From Ilyomonas sp965199905 (GTDB lineage Bacteria > Bacteroidota > Bacteroidia > Chitinophagales > Chitinophagaceae), in assembly GCA_965199905.1 (NCBI GenBank), contig OZ241366.1, positions 2,294,001 through 2,358,000 of the forward strand: a stretch of DNA of 64,000 bases, written 5' to 3'. The notes beneath the pieces are model-generated. The model was not told where the DNA came from. It ran no database searches and saw nothing but the letters and a program-made list of their open reading frames with translations. Each line of letters begins with the position of its first letter. The first letter of the stretch is position 1. Below, in pieces: positions 60,979 through 64,000 of the stretch. Made by a program: the position numbers and the translations under genes.

Positions 60979-61899
60979 AAGAAGTGATTTGAAGCGAAAG
61001 TATTGATTAATAGGACACGGAGAAAAGGGATAAGACGCCTGACGGCGATTTGCTTTAAAAGGATCCGGTGATATGCCATTATAAAGGCGGAATACTGCAA
61101 AAGTATCAGTAGCCTCTTCCGGCTTCTCCCTTTCTGCCTTAGTAGAGAGAAGAATTAAAATAAGATGGAATGGCTTTTCTACGGCAGCTCTTTTTAATTT
61201 ACAGCACTAAGCCAACTTCTCATTGTCTGTTTTTTTTCTCATCCATTTTTTTCACTTTGCAATGGCTCGGATGCTTATTATGAACGAAGGTAATATGGCG
61301 TTACTATAGGGTTATTATGAAGTAAAGCGGGAGGAAGCAGAAGATGTATTGTACTAAAGAAGCTTTATCATTAGTGAGATTGTTACCGATATAGTTTTAC
61401 GACAATACCTCAAAAGAAGCCGACTACCGGAAACGGGTGCCTGACAGTGCAATATAAGCGGAAAGAGTATTTGGGAAAGAACAAAGGCAGATGGCGTATT
61501 ATTTTCCTCCGGAGCCATTTATGAATGGGCTGATAGTAACTGTAAAAATGCTGCCTGCGCTATTTTTGTGGGGCTTTCCATGGTAAAGATGACGATGTTT
61601 CTCTGCAGGATTTTTTATGGCTGTACGACTCTGTTGTGGCAACCGCTACCCAACCCGTATCAAGTATGTGTCCTGTATTTATTGAGCCCAAATGATGTGC
61701 TCACAGTGTTGAACGTTTAAACATTTTGTTTGCCTACACTATTTATGTGTTAGCCGATGTTTACCCCCCCCCCGTTGCCCTTTCCGCATAGCTTTTGCAG
61801 CTATTAATAATAACGGTTTCTTTCCGGCCTGTATACCAGACCATCCCTTTTTCAAAAGTCATTGCCTTTACTTACTATTTATCAATAAAAGCATTGCCC
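60979..61899. other. Long intergenic stretch, nothing recognised
   Basis: About 920 bp with no open frame of substance. It contains a run of nine C near 61765 just before the next gene. Fragments such as 61310-61500 look like decayed sequence, but no parent gene could be recognised. Confidence 0.35.
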
Positions 61900-63531
61900 A
61901 TGCTCAACCACCTTTTAAACGTACAGGAAAAACCTGTGCGACTGCTGCAACGTTTTCTGCACCTGATACAAGTGCCGGTAACCGGCACAACCATAGAACA
62001 GGTACTACTGAATCATCCCGACTATCCCAGCCTGCTGAGCCTGAGCGATGCCCTGCGCGGCTGGCATATAAATAACATTGCCACCCAGGTAAGTAAAGAG
62101 GATATCCGCAAACTGCCCCTGCCATTTATAGCGCATACCAACAGAGGGCATGCAGAGGCTTTCGTGGTGGTGACAGAGATAAATGAAGCCGCCGTAAAGA
62201 TAATAACCGGCGAAGGAAAAGAGGAAACGGCAGCCTTTCCACAATTCATAAACGGATGGAGCGGGATAACGCTGCTGGCAGAGAAGACAGCGCAATCAGG
62301 CGAAACCCGATATGCGGCTAACCGCAGAAAAGAGCGGATCGGCTTGCTAAAAATACCCTCTCTTTTCCTAACCGCTTTGCTGCTTATTGCGGCGTCTTTT
62401 CTTTCCTTTTCCCCGCTGCTTTCTGCTGCGGATGCAACAGGTTATTTTCTGCTCTTATTCTGCATGCTTTGTGGCATTGGAGTTACTTCCCTGCTGCTTT
62501 GGTACGAGATAGATAAAGCCAACCCTGCCCTGCAAAAAATATGCACGGCAGGCGCGAAGACGAACTGTAATGCAATCCTCGGCTCAAAGCAAGCCAATGT
62601 ATTTACGGGCTTCAGCTGGAGCGAGGCGGGCTTCTTTTACTTTACAACGGGATATGTAAGCTTGCTTGTTGCCGGCTTCGAAACTTCTTTTTCTTTATTG
62701 TATGTTGTTGTATTGCTAACCGCGGCCGCCCTGCCTTACACGCTTTTTTCCGTGTATTATCAATGGAAAATAGCGAAGCAATGGTGCCCCCTTTGCGTAG
62801 CAGTGCAGGTGCTGCTGGCGGCAGGGTTTGCAACGGCGCTAAGCACAGGCTTGTTAGGTGAGGCTGTTATTGCACTTCCCCGGTTTTCCTCCATTCTTTG
62901 GTTTGCACTGATTAGTGCTTTTGTAGCTACTGGCTGGTATAGCATAAAACTCTTGTTGCTGCAGGGCGAAGAGGGGAAGCGGAACCGGCGGGAATTAGCG
63001 AGGCTGAAAGCAAACCCGCAGATATGGAATGCGTTGTTATCAAAGCAGAAACAAATAATTACGCCTGCGGATGGCTTAGGCATAACGATAGGAAATCCAC
63101 AGGCTGCCAATACCCTGGTAAAAGTGTGCAACCCTTACTGCGGACCTTGTGCCAAGACGCATCCGGAAATAGAGAAACTGGTTAAAGAAAATGAGAACCT
63201 GAAGGTGCAGATCATATTTACCGCAACGAGCGATGAAGCCGATAAGCGGAGCCTGCCGGTAAAGCACCTGCTGGCAATAGCGAATGGGAAGAATGAGGCA
63301 GTCACCAAAAAGGCTTTAGACGATTGGTACTTAGCTGATAAAAAAGACTACGACCTCTTCGCTGATAAGTACCCGATGAACGGAGAATTGAAGCGGCAGG
63401 ATGCGAAGGTGGAAGCGATGCAAGCCTGGTGTAAAGATGCTAACATCATGTTTACACCTACTTTTTTTATCAATGGTCATCAACTGCCTGATATATACTC
63501 ACTGAGAGATATAAAGAACTTCTTATCATAA
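61900..63531 (+). CDS. C39-like/vitamin K epoxide reductase/thioredoxin fusion protein
   Basis: 543 residues from ATG 61900 (MLNHLLNVQEKPVRLLQRFLHL). An upstream TTG frame to 61795 has no family match. Residues 1-130 resemble a C39-peptidase-type domain (HPDYPSLLSLSDALRGWHINN, FIAHTNRGHAEAFVVVTE) without a clear catalytic Cys. About 150-350 is a four-to-five-helix VKOR domain (CTAGAKTNCNAILGSKQANVFTGFSWSE and the redox WCPLC). About 375-543 is a thioredoxin/DsbA-like domain with CNPYCGPCAKTHPE. It should form disulfides in exported proteins. It sits 94 bp upstream of a Cys-rich peptide gene, so that peptide is the likely client. Confidence 0.92.
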   Translation: MLNHLLNVQEKPVRLLQRFLHLIQVPVTGTTIEQVLLNHPDYPSLLSLSDALRGWHINNIATQVSKEDIRKLPLPFIAHTNRGHAEAFVVVTEINEAAVKIITGEGKEETAAFPQFINGWSGITLLAEKTAQSGETRYAANRRKERIGLLKIPSLFLTALLLIAASFLSFSPLLSAADATGYFLLLFCMLCGIGVTSLLLWYEIDKANPALQKICTAGAKTNCNAILGSKQANVFTGFSWSEAGFFYFTTGYVSLLVAGFETSFSLLYVVVLLTAAALPYTLFSVYYQWKIAKQWCPLCVAVQVLLAAGFATALSTGLLGEAVIALPRFSSILWFALISAFVATGWYSIKLLLLQGEEGKRNRRELARLKANPQIWNALLSKQKQIITPADGLGITIGNPQAANTLVKVCNPYCGPCAKTHPEIEKLVKENENLKVQIIFTATSDEADKRSLPVKHLLAIANGKNEAVTKKALDDWYLADKKDYDLFADKYPMNGELKRQDAKVEAMQAWCKDANIMFTPTFFINGHQLPDIYSLRDIKNFLS

Positions 63532-63624
63532 GATATTGTTTGCGCGAACAAACAGGTTTTAAGGGCTTGTACCTGGCTGAAAGGTGAAACAGGTTATTTA
63601 TTATTAATTTAAAATTTACAAAAA

Positions 63625-63831
63625 ATGAATTTAAATTTTGGTACTCCGCTGAGCCGGGGTGAAATGAAGAATGTTATGGGTGGTGTAATGCAATGCACTT
63701 ATACATGTACATGTAACAATGGACAAAATTCAGGTTGTCATGGCACAAGCAGCGAATGTAGAGATTGGACTATTGGAGCTTGTGGTAGCAGTGGTGGTTC
63801 TTGCACAGTTTCTAATTGTGGAAATGAATAA
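63625..63831 (+). CDS. Double-glycine leader, eight-Cys secreted peptide
   Basis: 68 residues: leader MNLNFGTPLSRGEMKNVMGG with a Gly-Gly processing site at 19-20 (LSRGEMKNVMGG fits bacteriocin-type leaders cut by C39 peptidase ABC exporters), then a 48-residue core with eight Cys (CTYTCTC, SGC, EC, AC, SC, NC) and many Gly/Ser/Thr/Asn. Probably exported, trimmed and disulfide-bonded. It could be a bacteriocin, a signal peptide or another secreted small protein. Expression should be high, since a strong terminator follows. Confidence 0.8.
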   Translation: MNLNFGTPLSRGEMKNVMGGVMQCTYTCTCNNGQNSGCHGTSSECRDWTIGACGSSGGSCTVSNCGNE

Positions 63832-63843
63832 TGAAAATGACTC

Positions 63844-63875
63844 AAAAGAAGGCATTATTTTTTTTATTAATGCCT
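63844..63875 (+). terminator. Rho-independent terminator after the peptide gene
   Basis: AAAAGAAGGCATTA, then TTTTTTTTAT, TAATGCCTTCTTTTT. A stem of about 13 bp with flanking T tract, 13 bp after the stop codon. Confidence 0.8.
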
Positions 63876-63900
63876 TCTTTTTGAATTTTAAAATGAAAAT

Positions 63901-64000
63901 ATGAATAAGAAACGTAAGTGCTTTTATAAGGTTGCTTTTTATGTTTTACTATTTATATTATATAGCAAAACATACGGAGCTGATATTACAGGCAGGTTGA
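63901..64000 (+). CDS. Partial gene with N-terminal signal (cut by window edge)
   Basis: Open from ATG 63901 to the edge: MNKKRKCFYKVAFYVLLFILYSKTYGADITGRL, i.e. a basic N-terminus, a hydrophobic stretch and a probable signal cut before ADITG. The ADITGRL start suggests a beta-rich or carboxypeptidase-regulatory-type domain of an outer-membrane protein. Its nearness to the peptide gene makes it a candidate partner, e.g. part of an export or maturation system. Confidence 0.6.
   Translation, partial: MNKKRKCFYKVAFYVLLFILYSKTYGADITGRL

Noticed and set aside
61310..61500. Decayed transposase-like sequence before the VKOR fusion gene
   Set aside because: Fragments suggest decay but no family could be named from either strand.

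Overview
The window reads as a chromosomal segment of a Bacteroidota bacterium, probably Chitinophagaceae-like (inference). The support is three SusC-type TonB receptors, two SusD lipoproteins, an ECF sigma/FecR anti-sigma pair, a GH92 mannosidase, TAnnTTTG-type promoter elements, DUF4836 and DUF5690 families, and a near absence of Shine-Dalgarno sequences. No rRNA, tRNA or CRISPR array was seen.

Layout. 1-6100: a glycan locus (SusC running off the left edge, GH92 mannosidase), whose two genes share a duplicated ~153-bp upstream region containing the same 14-bp palindrome. 6270-24270: an accessory region unlike the rest. Small cassette-like units, nearly all read leftwards, are separated by 84-210-bp imperfect palindromes with AAC...GTT outer cores. 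The gene-side ends of each unit are inverse complements of each other, the hallmark of integron gene cassettes. At the right end lie an attI-like core, a leftward TTG-N19-TAnnTTTG promoter and the C-terminal remnant of a tyrosine recombinase. I read the whole as a chromosomal-integron-like cassette array whose integrase has decayed. Cargo includes two PIN-domain (VapC-type) modules, a ParDE module, a probable further toxin pair, MmcQ/YjbR, DUF4440, ABM monooxygenase and AraC genes, plus a ~5-kb aldo/keto reductase operon. Two copies of one IS3-family element with no difference seen lie inside it, and several genes are truncated or frameshifted.

24370-27100: metE with a terminator and an upstream cobalamin riboswitch. 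27600-36840: a leftward phosphonate-degradation locus (PhnZ-like HD oxygenase, phosphonatase-like HAD, DUF5690 transporter, FAD oxidoreductase) behind a SusC/SusD pair, with a collapsed phosphatase gene between them. 37660-46520: ECF sigma, FecR, SusC, SusD and a PQQ dehydrogenase with a cytochrome c domain. 46550-47900: a REP-associated tyrosine transposase (RAYT) among 62-bp palindromic REP-like elements, which recur near 50.8 and 54.4 kb. 47945-54075: TIM-barrel isomerase, GMC oxidoreductase, ribokinase, sugar transporter and nucleoside hydrolase, i.e. ribose/nucleoside salvage plus sugar oxidation. 54600-60980: sarcosine-oxidase-like FAD enzyme, GH13 amylase, a broken amino acid permease and a DUF4836 lipoprotein. 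61900-64000: a C39-like/VKOR/thioredoxin fusion next to a double-glycine-leader, eight-cysteine peptide, apparently a secreted disulfide-rich peptide system continuing past the right edge.

The region most worth following up is the integron-like array at 6.3-24.3 kb; the peptide/VKOR pair at the right edge comes second.
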